Assembly: GCA_038501625.1 (NCBI GenBank)
Contig: JAZAYU010000034.1
Location: forward strand, 3,809,102-3,873,101
DNA length: 64,000 bases
Direction of reading: 5' to 3'
From: Corbicula japonica
Taxonomy: Eukaryota > Mollusca > Bivalvia > Venerida > Cyrenidae
The notes beneath the pieces are model-generated. The model worked only from the letters and a program-made list of their open reading frames with translations. It searched no databases and had not been told where the DNA came from. Position numbers and translations under genes: made by a program. Below are positions 23,947-34,989 of the stretch, piece by piece. The first letter of the stretch is position 1. Every line of letters starts with the position of its first letter.

Positions 23947-24140
23947 ATGTGAATACGACAACATAACGCTGTCTGAGGTGCCGTTAAGCAGACGGAACGT
24001 GAGTTATTGCGGGAACTGGAACCGGAAGTTGAAGCTTCTTCGGTGGACCTCGGAAGTTAACCAGGTCATCGTCACGTTCCGGTCAGACAACAGTAGACAT
24101 TTTCCTGGATTTCGCCTGAATGCTAGCCTGGTAGATAATG
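23947..24140 (+). CDS. Exon 5: second half of CUB2
   Basis: It covers residues 415-479, from acceptor CTTTTCAG to donor GTATGT (phase 2 in, phase 1 out). Joined to exon 4 it reads KQCEYDNITL (C416) and SYCGNW (C436), then IVTFRSDNSRHFPGFRL, the usual end of a CUB domain with its SD and GF residues. All four canonical cysteines are present, so CUB2 is a regular domain. Confidence 0.9.
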
Positions 24141-24512
24141 GTATGTATCGTCGTCAGAACGTGGCTATGCACATTTTAGGATGCCATAACAAGTTGCTTA
24201 TTACATCCAGAAGTTTTTGCATTTGGCCAAAAAATTAAAATTAATTACCGATTTATTTTTGCATTGGAGAAAACAGTCACAGATTTTCTTCGTTTCGTCT
24301 TTTTAACAATCGTGCTTTATGAACTAAAAAGCTCTGTGAATTGAATTTCCTTTAGTGTGCCTAGTGTTTAGCTTAAAACTAGTCTTTGTCTCAACCTAGA
24401 AAAACATTACACTGTGCCTTAGATGTAATGACTGGCTGACATTTCTGTTAAATCTCGATCTTGCTACAAATTGTGTCTAAAGTACATACATCATCGTTAA
24501 TATCGAGCTCTA

Positions 24513-24537
24513 GCTCGGGTCGCGAAGCGACCCGAGC
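24513..24537. repeat. Perfect GC-rich palindrome
   Basis: Arms GCTCGGGTCGC and GCGACCCGAGC are exact reverse complements around a GAA loop, standing out in AT-rich sequence. Confidence 0.85.
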
Positions 24538-26867
24538 GTTAAGCTCGTCTTAAGGTCGCAGGAATGCCCATTCACTAACAAGTTTTTTTCGATGTCCTTC
24601 CGTTTGCACTGGTTACCGGCTGTGCACAGCATAAGGCCATGTAAACACGGGAAAAAACCTGAACGGTAAAAACTTACGGCAAAGTATTGTTTTGACAAAT
24701 TTTGTTTATTGGCCTTATTTTTATAAATCGCTAATTGCAAAATATCTTTAAAAATTAAAATTTATTATTCGTTAGCATTATTATCGGACTAGCATTTTGG
24801 AAAGCAAAAAAAATAAATCGTTAGTTTAGAGAGTAGGTTGTCGTTCGTTGTAACCAATAGCAATACTAGCAATCGGCCATTTTTAGACTTAGGAAACAAG
24901 TTGAAAACTACTGGATGGCAGCTTGTCAGTGGATTATTAGGCCTTTAAATTCAATGGAGCATAAGGCCCAGTGACGGAAAAATCAGATGCATGGAGTTTT
25001 TCTTGAAAACAAGATGTAAGGCTGGTGAGAACCAACTTTTATGTGAAGTTGAATTGTGAAATGGATCTCGCAATGTTCAGTCACTCAGTGTGAGAAACAG
25101 AGCTTAGCGTAGACCAGCGCCACAATTCAGTTTTGTATAAGAGTTTTTTGTCACTGGTCCTGTTCGTCATTCAGACATGTGAGCCCATGGCAGTCGAAGA
25201 AATTGTTTGTGAAATAGCTGAAAACTGAACACGAGGTAAGCCTATGAGATTTCTTTTATAATTTTTATAAAACACCTGACACAAGAGCAAATCTACACCA
25301 CAGAGTCTTTGAAGACTGATCCTGTTTTCTAAAAATATTGAAGAAACTGGCCCCCCTTCCCTCCCCCCCCCCAAAAACCCCCAAAAACATAAGGGTCTAC
25401 ACTGGGTCTACACTGCATAAACATAATGTTTATGTTTATTGTTTTGGTTGATAGATTGGGATCGTTATCAGTCTATCCACACCAAATTTACTATCAAATA
25501 CCATCGATATGGTATATGGATTACAGTCAATAGGCCACAAACAAGTCAAATGGGCCACACTTTATTTTGAAAAGCTCAAATAGGCCACAAAAATATGCCA
25601 CATTTTTATTTTATTTGTAAAGATTTTATTATCATTGTGTTTATATGTTCTATGTCAGTTTCAATCTGAACTCATCGGACAGTGTCTACACACCATCTCT
25701 CTGATGTACGTAGGGACGCGCCATCTTGGATTTTGGGACTACTTTTAGCAACAAGATGGCGGCCCCCATGGTCATTCTCAAATATTTTCTATTTTTTTAA
25801 CATAATTGTTGCTGTTTTAATGTAACTTGAGCTTTTAATCTCTGCAATGAAACTTGAACGCATTGTTCGAACGGCGCCATGTTTGTTTACTATCCGAAAG
25901 AACTATATTTTAGCGTAGGCGTTTTGGGTTAGACATATCCTTCCACCAGATACATCCGAGGCACGATCGCCGATTAGGCGGAATTGGCCGAGTAGTTCCG
26001 ATTGTGTCAGTTTATGATGTTTTATAAAATATTTTTCAACAAGTTGCTTCATTGATTGGACATTTTGTACAAAGCAACATACATGTACTTTTTCCAGATT
26101 TTTGTCCAAGACTATCATGACTAAACAGCAGGGAAAACAATTGACAAAATGTTGCAACAAAAGAAAAGAACATTATAATTATTTCTTTTTTGTGATAGCA
26201 TTTTAAACAAAAAAAAACATTAACATAGATAAAAATAAAAATGTTTTATATGAACAAAATAAGTTCTATCAGAACTACAATTTACATCATTTATGTGACA
26301 ATATGCCCTTTTGATCTATGACCTTAGTCTACACAAGTCACTAAGTCTTGCTCTACACTAGCACAGAAACTTATATTGATGCAGTTGCAACATAAGTTGT
26401 GTATTTTGCATTGTCCAACATGGAAATTGGTTTAGAAATAAATTTATTTATTTATTTAATATGACACCTTTGATTTTGCATTAGCACCTCTGACTGTTAC
26501 TGGAAGTGTTGTAAATTGTGATCTTATATAACAATGTGACACCCTGACAAAAATGATAGAATCAACACCTTGGGTAGGTGTAGGGAACAGATTATGACTA
26601 TAACACAAATTAATTTACTTTTTGATGACAGTCCAATTCTTATGACAGTCCAAATTTTAAAGCAAAAATGACAATCAGATGATGTTTTATTTGTTCTTGA
26701 GTTTCAGGATGACAAGCACAATTTTAGATATCAATTTAACAATGATACTATTTTTTAAAAGCTTATGTAAATCTAAAAACGAAACTAACTCTTTACAGTG
26801 ATTGTCATATACACTTGACTTACAAGTACTACCTGAAATGACTTGTGGCCTATTTGACATGATACCT

Positions 26868-26985
26868 CAAAAATCACATTATTATATCATGCATGAGTAA
26901 GCAAACCAATGTTAGACACACTTTTTTATATATAGTTTGGCCAAATACATGACAGATTGCCCTAAATGTATGAACTTTCAGGTTT
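26868..26985 (+). repeat. Direct repeat, copy 1
   Basis: Contains TATATCATGCATGAGTA and GGCCAAATACATGACA; the same order recurs at 28,913-29,015. Confidence 0.7.
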
Positions 26986-27086
26986 TATAAATTTTAAAGA
27001 CAATAATTTGCTCAAAGTAACTACTGATTAAAACCATTTAAATTTTAATACACAGTAATATGAGATTTTAAATAAAAGAGAAATTT

Positions 27087-27327
27087 ACCCTTTTACTCCA
27101 CAGACATGCCTTATTACCCATATGAGACCAGTGTAGATCCAGATCAGCTGGCACATCTGTGCAATCTGATCAGGATCTACACTATTCACTTTTTGGTCAG
27201 AAATAACCTAATGATTTAAACAAGTGAACATTGCAGACCCTGATCAGACACCATGGATATGCTGGCTGATCTGAATCTACACAGTTCTTCCATGCCATAA
27301 AGGTGTGTACATGGAGGAAAGGGTTAA
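27087..27327. repeat. TTAACCC palindromic repeat family, copy B
   Basis: Shares GATCAGGATCTACACT and the mirrored GCTGATCTGAATCTACAC with copy A, and ends GGGTTAA. Confidence 0.65.
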
Positions 27328-28912
27328 TCTCCACATTATATTATCAGTTATCAGTTGGGACCAAAATGTTTGACCAGAAAGCAGACTACATGTGTATCAA
27401 ATATCAAGTTAGAGCTCATTTTGGGAATTACCATTTTTTCTGTCATGTGCACATTTCAACTTGATTTCATAATCAAAATATGTATGTGAGGTACATGTAT
27501 AATCAAATACACTATTTACGAGATGTCTGTTTTATTTTGTTGTGTTTTTTTGCAAATTTTGTTAAATATGCATGGTGTCACTAAATTTGCTCAGCATCAA
27601 AAAGTTGTTTTTTAGAAAATAAAAAAATCAAAGCTTTTAATCATTTAAATTGTTGAAACAAAAATGTGGATTGCTGTGAAGAGGAAGAAAAACATTTCTT
27701 GCAATGTCAGTGGGTTTTTGGCCTCTTTAAATACATGTGAAAATCTCAAAAATACCGGTACTTGGATCTGCTTAAGCTGGACTTTTACACAGAAAACTTT
27801 TTTCAGAGAAATTTACCTATTTTTTGCAGTAGTAATGCCTACTTTTCTGCAATAAAAAATATAAAATCAAGAAAATACCAACTGGAATGAGCTTCAGAAC
27901 TTGAAATCCACATTTTCCAGTATATATATTACATGTATAAAATACTAACAGACAGAGATCCAAAAGTGGTTATGAATAATGGCATTTTTATATCCAATTG
28001 ATGTGCTCCCAGGTTTAGGACATTTTTACAATAATCTGAGTTCTCTTAACATTGTTATACATGTAAAAAAATGGACCAACATCATTTTTAATGCATGATT
28101 TGATTGGCAACAGCAATTCATTTGGTAAAGAAAATAGATATAAAGAAGCATTTTGTTTCAAATCAGTTACTAAGACCTGTAAAGGAGTGTTACATATGGA
28201 TAATCAGACTACATGACATTGTACATGTTTATTTTTAATTGATTGAGATTATTTCATCTATTTTAGCACAATAACTGAACTGTTTTTCAACTTAAATGAG
28301 TAACTATCATGCAAATTCAAGTAACTTGGCTCAATTATGTACCATATTGTCACAATATTTTTCACACAGCATCTATTGCTTCAATATCACTGTTGTTGAT
28401 AACTGAAAATTCCTATGGCATTGTCATTCCTGCAGATATTTTCAAATGACTTTGCACAAATATGCCCCAAAATCTAGATGATGTATTACACTATATATTG
28501 AAGTCTCAATGTGGTGTTAATGTGATGTATATAAATACAGTACTTTTTAGGTCTAGATTATAACTTTAAGCATATACATGCATATATAATTTTGAATAGC
28601 ATGACACAATTTTGTGCAATTACAAGTTACAAATTCAAGTTTAATCAAGGTAACATTCTAAAAAATAAAATTTATACTTCAGTCAATATTATATCACGCA
28701 CAATGTGACATAATTATTAGAAATTACATGTATCAAGTAAGAATTTATCAATATTCAATATTGCGTTAATCGAGGTAATGGAAAACATTTGGGTTGTAAA
28801 ATTTAAGCAAGAAGCCTTTATGTTTTACACATTAAAAACCCAAATGTTTAGTAAGTCAGATTGAAAGTTGTGCAGCTGAATTCAGAGAAAGTTGATACAG
28901 ACTTAAATTCTT

Positions 28913-29015
28913 TCCAAAAATCACATAATTATATCATGCATGAGTAGGCTAACAAATGTTAGACACTATTTATTTTTTAATATTTTGGCCAAATACATGA
29001 CAAAATAAAACATTA
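28913..29015 (+). repeat. Direct repeat, copy 2
   Basis: Second copy of 26,868-26,985, same orientation, with scattered mismatches and small indels. Confidence 0.7.
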
Positions 29016-29202
29016 TCCGAGATTATTACAGCTGGAGCTCGATAAGAGGCAGTGCCTTAGTTCATATTAACTTAAGTAAAGAAACTTTAGGTAGAAATTA
29101 TACATTCATTATGTAGAATTTGTTCAAAGAAATGAGACAGGTCACGGGAAAGAAATTTTGGGTCAATTTTTTGGACATTTAGGAAGTGTCTCTTTCCCTT
29201 GT

Positions 29203-30002
29203 GTGTGAAGTTAGCTGCCAGTTGCCGATTCAATTGGCAACTGGCAGCTAACTCCACACTTAAGCTGCCAATTCAAACAAATTTTTAAACTGGCAACTGC
29301 CAACTGGCATCTGGGTGCCAATTCGATTTAAGTCGATGTACTCAGTTGAATTGGCAACTGGCAACTGACACCTGGGTGCCAGTTCGACTTTATTTAATGT
29401 ATTGACTATTGAAGTTGAATTGTCAACTGGGTGCCAAATCGACTTTATTTAATGCATTGACTATTTAAGTTGAATTGGCAACTGGCATCTGGGTGCCAAT
29501 TCAAAATATCTCGATGATTAGGAATATTTTTGAATTGGCAACTGGCAACTGGCACCTGGCACCTGGCTGCCAGTTGCCAGTTGCCAATTCGAAAAATCTT
29601 AATCAGCGATATCATTCGAATTGGCACCCCGATGCCAATTGTCAGTTGCCAATTCAACTTAAATAGTCAATACATTAAATAAAATCGAATTGGCACCCAG
29701 GTGCCTGTTGCCAATTCAAAAAGTCCTAATCATCGAGATATTTTGAATTGGCACCCAGATGCCAGTTGCCAGTTGCTAATTGGACATATTTCGTTAATTT
29801 ATTAAGAAAGTGGAATGGGCACCAAGGTGCTAGTTGCCAGTTGCCAATTCAACTAAGTACATCGACTTAAACCGAATTGGCACCCAGATGCCAGTTGCCA
29901 GTTTAAAAATTTCTTTGAATTGGCAGCTAAAGTGTGAAGTTAGCTGCCAGTTGCCAGTTGCCAATTGAATCGGCAACTGGCAACTGGCAGCTAACTTCAC
30001 AC
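29203..30002. mobile_element. 800-bp nested foldback element
   Basis: It begins GTGTGAAGTTAGCTGCCAGT and ends with the reverse complement of that. Each end is itself a hairpin, and the interior is a mirror-like series of AATTGGCAACTGGCAACTGG blocks on the left and their reverse complements on the right, meeting near 29,565. No coding capacity. It resembles a foldback DNA transposon with modular arms and lies in intron 5, 396 bp upstream of exon 6. Confidence 0.85.
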
Positions 30003-30397
30003 TGTAAAGATAAATAGTGTTAGCCGTTGCCTCTTCAATAAGTTTAGTTTTGGCAGATTCAGACTCTACTTTTTCTCAAATCAGTATTCCAGAACAGCTG
30101 GTAAGGTTGTAGTTTCTTGACCAAGGACATTACGTAGTGCGTCATCGATCACTGCGTCCACACTTATTCTGAAAATGTTCACCAATTGAAATCAAACACA
30201 GCATGCAATGATTGATATAAAACTGCTACTTCTCGGATTTGCTCTTATGTATCTAAAGATACCATTCATTTATAATAATTATTATTATTTGTGCATTAAG
30301 ATGTACCAGCTTTTTCATTAATATGGCAATCATGTTTGTAGACATACCAGCGTAAATCTTTAGGTTGGGCAATAACTTGTTTTTGTTTGTATAACAG

Positions 30398-30583
30398 CGC
30401 CTCTTTGTCAACACAATGATACAGTTCCTGCTGTTTACGGACCTAGAGGATGTTGGTTGCTAGGTAACAGCACGGGAACTTACCAGGAAGCGGAAGAAGC
30501 ATGCGTTACAGTTGATGCAGAAGTCGCTCAGGTGTTGGAGGATAAAGTTAACTTCCTTTCCTCTGTGATCGGAAGTGAAAACG
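30398..30583 (+). CDS. Exon 6: start of C-type lectin-like domain 2
   Basis: Found from splice sites (acceptor TATAACAG, donor GTACTT) rather than from a long ORF; both sides phase 1, residues 480-541. It reads PLCQHND, then GCWLLGNSTGTYQEAEEAC, the W/Y and helix 1 pattern of a lectin-like domain with a long-form extra cysteine (C483, C498, C515), and a second helix VLEDKVNFLSS. The continuation lies in exons 7 and 8. Confidence 0.82.
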
Positions 30584-31224
30584 GTACTTGTTATTTTATG
30601 AAACTGCATAGTTAGTTCTTCTGTTGCTTTTAAGCGTAAATATAATGTAGCCCAAAGGTTCGAAATGTATAATCAAATTACAAATATTAAAAAGGAACTA
30701 ACAAAAATATGCGTTTTGTCCTGGATTAGCTATTTCCGGGTACTGGTAATTGAAGAGCACACTATCTTGCATTCGAATAAACTACTCAAATGGTACCAGT
30801 ATTCGGGGTGCTTGTACCCTTCGTGAGTATGGAGCTGTATTCGGTGAATTTGAAGTTGCATTTCAAACACGCTTAATACTGTGTTAATATATTGTCAGCC
30901 TCATTTATATTTGGCATATACTTGCATACATGAAATAATATAACATATTAATCGTTTATTCAGATTACACATAGATATTTATAGTTTTTAAACTTCTTTT
31001 TTTTCAAAAGGGACACATATTGTCATATTGTCAGGTCGGCTGTTGGAAAGTGAAGATTCAAAATCCTTAATAACATTTGCTTCAACAATTAAACTTTCAA
31101 AGAAAATTCATTGTTGAACATTTTCAAGAAAACAAATTATTTGGGTATAATTAACTCTTCTTGCCATGAGCCGTTATAGATAATCAATTTTAATATTTCT
31201 GCAAACCGGATATCTTCTAAGCTA

Positions 31225-31276
31225 AGGGCTGAAGGTTATAAAACTGAGTTTTATGCTCAGTTATATAACCTTGGGC
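31225..31276. mobile_element. Palindromic MITE copy 7 (ends only)
   Basis: GGTTATAAAACTGAG joined to CTCAGTTATATAACC with the core deleted. It lies 71 bp upstream of exon 7. Confidence 0.8.
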
Positions 31277-31346
31277 AAAGATATTCGCTTGTTTTGAACT
31301 AAAATGGTGTTCTTCGCTATCAACGTTTTTATTTCTTTTATTTAAG

Positions 31347-31421
31347 GATGTACGGAACTATGGCAAAGAAATGAAACGTCAGAAGTAAAATTTTCCAACG
31401 AAACTGGTGCTATGCTTAATG
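31347..31421 (+). CDS. Exon 7: small middle exon of C-type lectin-like domain 2
   Basis: A 75-base exon (25 codons, residues 542-566) with phase 1 on both sides, between acceptor TTTATTTAAG and donor GTATAT. It reads GCTELWQRN with C543, then VKFSNETGAML with an N-glycosylation sequon, a plausible equivalent of the W-containing core strands of a divergent lectin-like domain. It follows a short MITE at 31,225. Being symmetric, it could be skipped without a frameshift. Confidence 0.65.
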
Positions 31422-32518
31422 GTATATAATATATACTCAAGACTTGACATGGTTACTCCTAAAGTGACATTCTCATAATTTTGAGTGGTATTATTTCGTT
31501 TAATAGAATAAGAAAAGATTAATCGCTTAAACGAATAATATTTCGTTTGAACGAAAAAATACAACCAAAAAGTATCGAAAATGTCGCTTATGGGGCTCCG
31601 TGATGTTTTCTTGTCATTAGACAAGAGTCGAGAGCGATTTTGACAATGCGTTCCCTGTAGTCATGCAGTATGAAGAGCAGCTATAAGAACGACTGACGAT
31701 GTGAACATAGATGTTTTAAATTTTTGTGAAATTAATTATTTTAGTGTGTAAAAATGTCATCAAACGATTTATGATAAATTTGGCAAAGGGGTGATTTCGG
31801 TCCATTGACAACTATGAATTGAATTACTATATAGAATATTCAGTACTATTTTTTAATGAATACCATATAATATGCAGTTTGGTGTGAATTTTATAATTCC
31901 GTTAAACTGTCACAATATCTCCTCACGAGTCTCTGGCCATTAAACAGAAACTCGACAACAGGTCCATAGTCTTTGTCCAGCGCCAGTCGTAACACGTCTG
32001 GCACCCATCATCCGTTGTCTGTCAAGAGTTTGCTTCCAAAAACATCTTTTCTGAAACCACTTAATAGATCATGTTGAAGTACAAAACAACCGGATTTTAT
32101 AAAACTTTTCCGCATAAAGCTTTTGAACATGTTGTGGCGGTTCACTTTTCTAATTTACAAGCCTATTTGACGTTGTGTTATCACAAACATTGTAAAAGAT
32201 TTTAGATCAGTTTACAGGTGAGAGCACGTCCTTCTCTCGATATAGGAATGTATTTCTAATGGAAATAATTAATCTAGTACCATAATATATCCATATATTT
32301 AGCTAAGATAGTGTAAAAGTTCTGTTCTGGAGTTTGACCTTACACTTTAATTTGATAGTTGGCACATTAACTGTTATTTCGCAGAAACACGTTTATTGTT
32401 GCCTATTCATGTTCGAGAGACAGGTGTGTCTATGTGTATATAGGTGTGCTTAATAATCATGTTTAATTGTTAAAGGTGAAAGTCTTTCTGTCAAAACACG
32501 GGAAGGTCATTTAGTTCT
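31422..32518 (+). other. First part of intron 7
   Basis: About 1.1 kb of AT-rich intron. No exon or repeat recognised. Confidence 0.5.
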
Positions 32519-32522
32519 TTAA

Positions 32523-33226
32523 GGGCTTACCACACTCCTCCCAATCCTGTTAATCGATAAAAAGAAAATTATCAAAATCTCAATAACGGCAAAATGCCGT
32601 TAATTGAAACTTTGCACAAATGTATGTTATTAATGTATCTTTTTTGCAGATGGTAAGACACGTTAGAACAGTAAAGAAAAATAGCGAGATCTAAAAATTC
32701 CCTCAACTTCTATTTACATAAATTCTGACACAAAAACTAAACAACACAAAACATCATTTTAAATGCCCATATGAGTAATATGATACTGACAACAATTTAC
32801 TGTGTCCTCGTGACTTACAAATGTAAACTTTACGAGATATTAGTAAAAGTGTTTTTGACCTTCAATTTCCTGGTCGCTTCCTGATCGCGTAAACAGATGA
32901 CAATCACTGATTTTTCTTTTAGTAGTTGAAAGTTTTTAATAAAGTACACAACATTTTGTTGTCAGTAACATTGCACTCACGTGGGAATTTAAAATTATGT
33001 TTTGTATCGCTTAGTTTTTGTGAATTTATGTAAATAGAATTTTAAGGAATTTTAAGGTCTAGCTTGTTTTCTTTACTATTCTAACGTGTCTTACTGTTTG
33101 CAAAATAAAGATATATTAGTAACATTCATTTGTGCAAAGTTTCATTGAACGGCATTTTGCCATTATTGAGATTTTGATAATTTTCTTTTTATCGATGAAC
33201 AGGATTAGGCGGAGTGTGGCAAGCCT
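32523..33226. mobile_element. 704-bp non-autonomous transposon with about 160-bp inverted repeats
   Basis: Left arm 32,523 to about 32,680 (AGGGCTTACCACACTCCTCC) and right arm about 33,069 to 33,226 (GGAGTGTGGCAAGCCT at the end) are reverse complements at roughly 85%. TTAA flanks both sides. There is no internal transposase. It ends 42 bp before exon 8. Confidence 0.82.
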
Positions 33227-33268
33227 TTAACCAGTCACACTAATTGATCTAGACTGCAACCATTTCAG

Positions 33269-33403
33269 ATACTATCTGCCCGACCGTCGGTATATGCTGT
33301 GATGTCAACCAAACAGACAGTGCAATGAGGAATTGTGAAGCAAGTTTTGTTAAAGTGCCTTGTACATCTCGAAGACAAGTTTTATGTTGGAGACCAGCTA
33401 AAG
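33269..33403 (+). CDS. Exon 8: end of C-type lectin-like domain 2
   Basis: A 135-base symmetric phase 1 exon, residues 567-611, with acceptor CATTTCAG and an excellent donor GTAAGT. It is cysteine-rich (TICPTVGICCDV, RNCEASFVKVPC, RRQVLCW); the ending VPC...QVLCW resembles the C-terminal cysteines of a lectin-like domain. The fold is divergent: the WND motif of domain 1 is missing. The exon begins 42 bp after a TTAA-flanked transposon. Confidence 0.78.
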
Positions 33404-33879
33404 GTAAGTAATACAAGTGTTCGACCGTGTAGACACTCATCGTGGTCTCTTTGTATTAATCAGATTGTATTAGAAAATCCAGATGAGGGACCTGTTAGAT
33501 TGCTGAATGTCGTTCACGCATGCGGCAAACTTTAGTGTTCATGCCTCATTTATTAAGATAGTAATTAGATTCTTTTGAAACTTGAAAGAAATGATCACCA
33601 GACCATGACAATATGTAGGAGGCAAGGCAATGCTTTAGTCTTTAAGGTGATGGTCACTGTTACCAAAAGTATGTTTATGTCCGGGGCAGTACAGTGACAT
33701 TCACGATGAGCTTGTTATTGTGGCTGATTTATGCCATATTGTATTTTCATCATTTCGCCTCGAAATACATCTAGCTAAGACGGAACCACAAAAAAACGAA
33801 TGAACATAAATTAATGCAGAAAAATGCAATATTAATTGTACAAAATATCTTTCTTTAAGCTTTGTCAGGCGTTTCCTCG

Positions 33880-34075
33880 GAAGATACAACCGAAAAATCG
33901 CCACTCTTAATAACACCACGCGAAATAACCAAATAACGTCAAGTGAAAATACGCATAACGCAGAGACACCAAGCGAAATAACGAAAATAGAAACAACGCT
34001 AATACACACCAAACGAAAAAAGAATAGACGAATAACGAAAAAAAACACACTCGAAATAACGCCATGCAAAATAAT
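33880..34075 (+). repeat. Degenerate CGAAATAACG array
   Basis: About ten loosely spaced copies of CGAAATAACG or CGAATAACG occur. They create hydrophobic, low-complexity minus-strand frames that are not genes. Confidence 0.55.
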
Positions 34076-34284
34076 GACAAAACACAAAGCAAAATTATAA
34101 AAATGTTATTTTGTACATTAAGTATCGAGTATGTTTTCGTTGTTGTTCTTTTTTTGCAAAATAAAATTTCTTCGAAAGGGCGACACATAGGAATCGATTT
34201 GTCCGTCTGTCTGTCTGTCACGAAAACGTTGGATTAGCTTATACGTGCAGTGAACCATGATCATGTGATTTATTTCTTTTTCAG

Positions 34285-34989
34285 AACCAGTGCGTAACGT
34301 GGTGAACAGGACCGAAACTTCAAGTGCAGGACAATTCGACTTTTTTCTGCCAAATGGTAAAAATTATAACAATGCATTTACACTAAACATTAACTTAAAA
34401 ACCAATCCAGGTTATAGAATAGTGTTAGAACTATTACTATTTGACATTGAACCCCAAGATCAGTGCCTTTATGACTCTCTGCAGACGTTCGGAATGGTGC
34501 AGGACGGGAAATACTGCGGAGAGTCGACAGAAACTGTGAGTTTAATTTCAAAATTTAACAATGCAACATTACAGTTTTACACTGACGAAGATGTAACGGC
34601 TGCGGGATTTCGTGTTAGTTGGTACTTGGTGAAAGTAAATGAGGCATTTGAAATAGACATGCAGGGCAACACTGGTATCATTCAGTCTGTAAAATTTCCA
34701 AAAGTATATCCTGATACGATCAACAACTGCACACAGGTCACAGTACCGGAAAACAAGAGGATGTACGTTGAAATCGTGAACATGTCCCTCCCAGGAAGTG
34801 ACTGCAACGATAGCAATTTCACAATCAGGCAAGGTGTCAAGGTGATTAAGATATTCTGTGGAGGAGATACGTTGCAAACTTCCAACGTGCTTGATAGAAT
34901 GATATTGTTAGAGAGCGGCCCTGTGAACTTCTGCTTAGCCGCTCCAGCTCTTTTCGAAGGTGAAGGACTTCGGGCAGCGGTAAAAACAG
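34285..34989 (+). CDS. Exon 9: CUB3 and CUB4
   Basis: A 705-base symmetric phase 1 exon (residues 612-846) with acceptor CTTTTTCAG and donor GTATGG, coding for two tandem CUB-like domains. The first has the strands YRIVLELLLFDIEP, then CLYDSL and KYCGES (C3 and C4), ending FYTDEDVTAAGFRVSW, but lacks the first disulfide pair. The second starts FEIDMQGNTGIIQS, then NNCTQV, MYVEIVNM, DCNDSN and IFCGGD, and ends less typically. Many N-glycosylation sequons are present. Both are divergent but recognisable; whole-protein function is not deducible from them. Confidence 0.88.

Larger units (their letters stand above)
24141..29202. other. Intron 5, long AT-rich portion
   Basis: About 5 kb without a supported exon. 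It includes a GC-rich palindrome at 24,513, an inverted pair around AAGATGGCGGC at 25,720-25,763, TTAACCC copy B, and a pair of direct repeats about 2 kb apart (26,868 and 28,913). The minus-strand 85-codon frame at 25,903-26,160 matches no family I know. Confidence 0.5.

Noticed and set aside
25903..26160. 85-codon minus-strand frame in intron 5
   Set aside because: No family recognised and no supporting gene signals; length is within chance for this window.
33701..34221. Minus-strand frames of 128 and 104 codons, hydrophobic
   Set aside because: Low-complexity translation of the CGAAATAACG array and an adjacent AT-rich stretch; no start context or homology.
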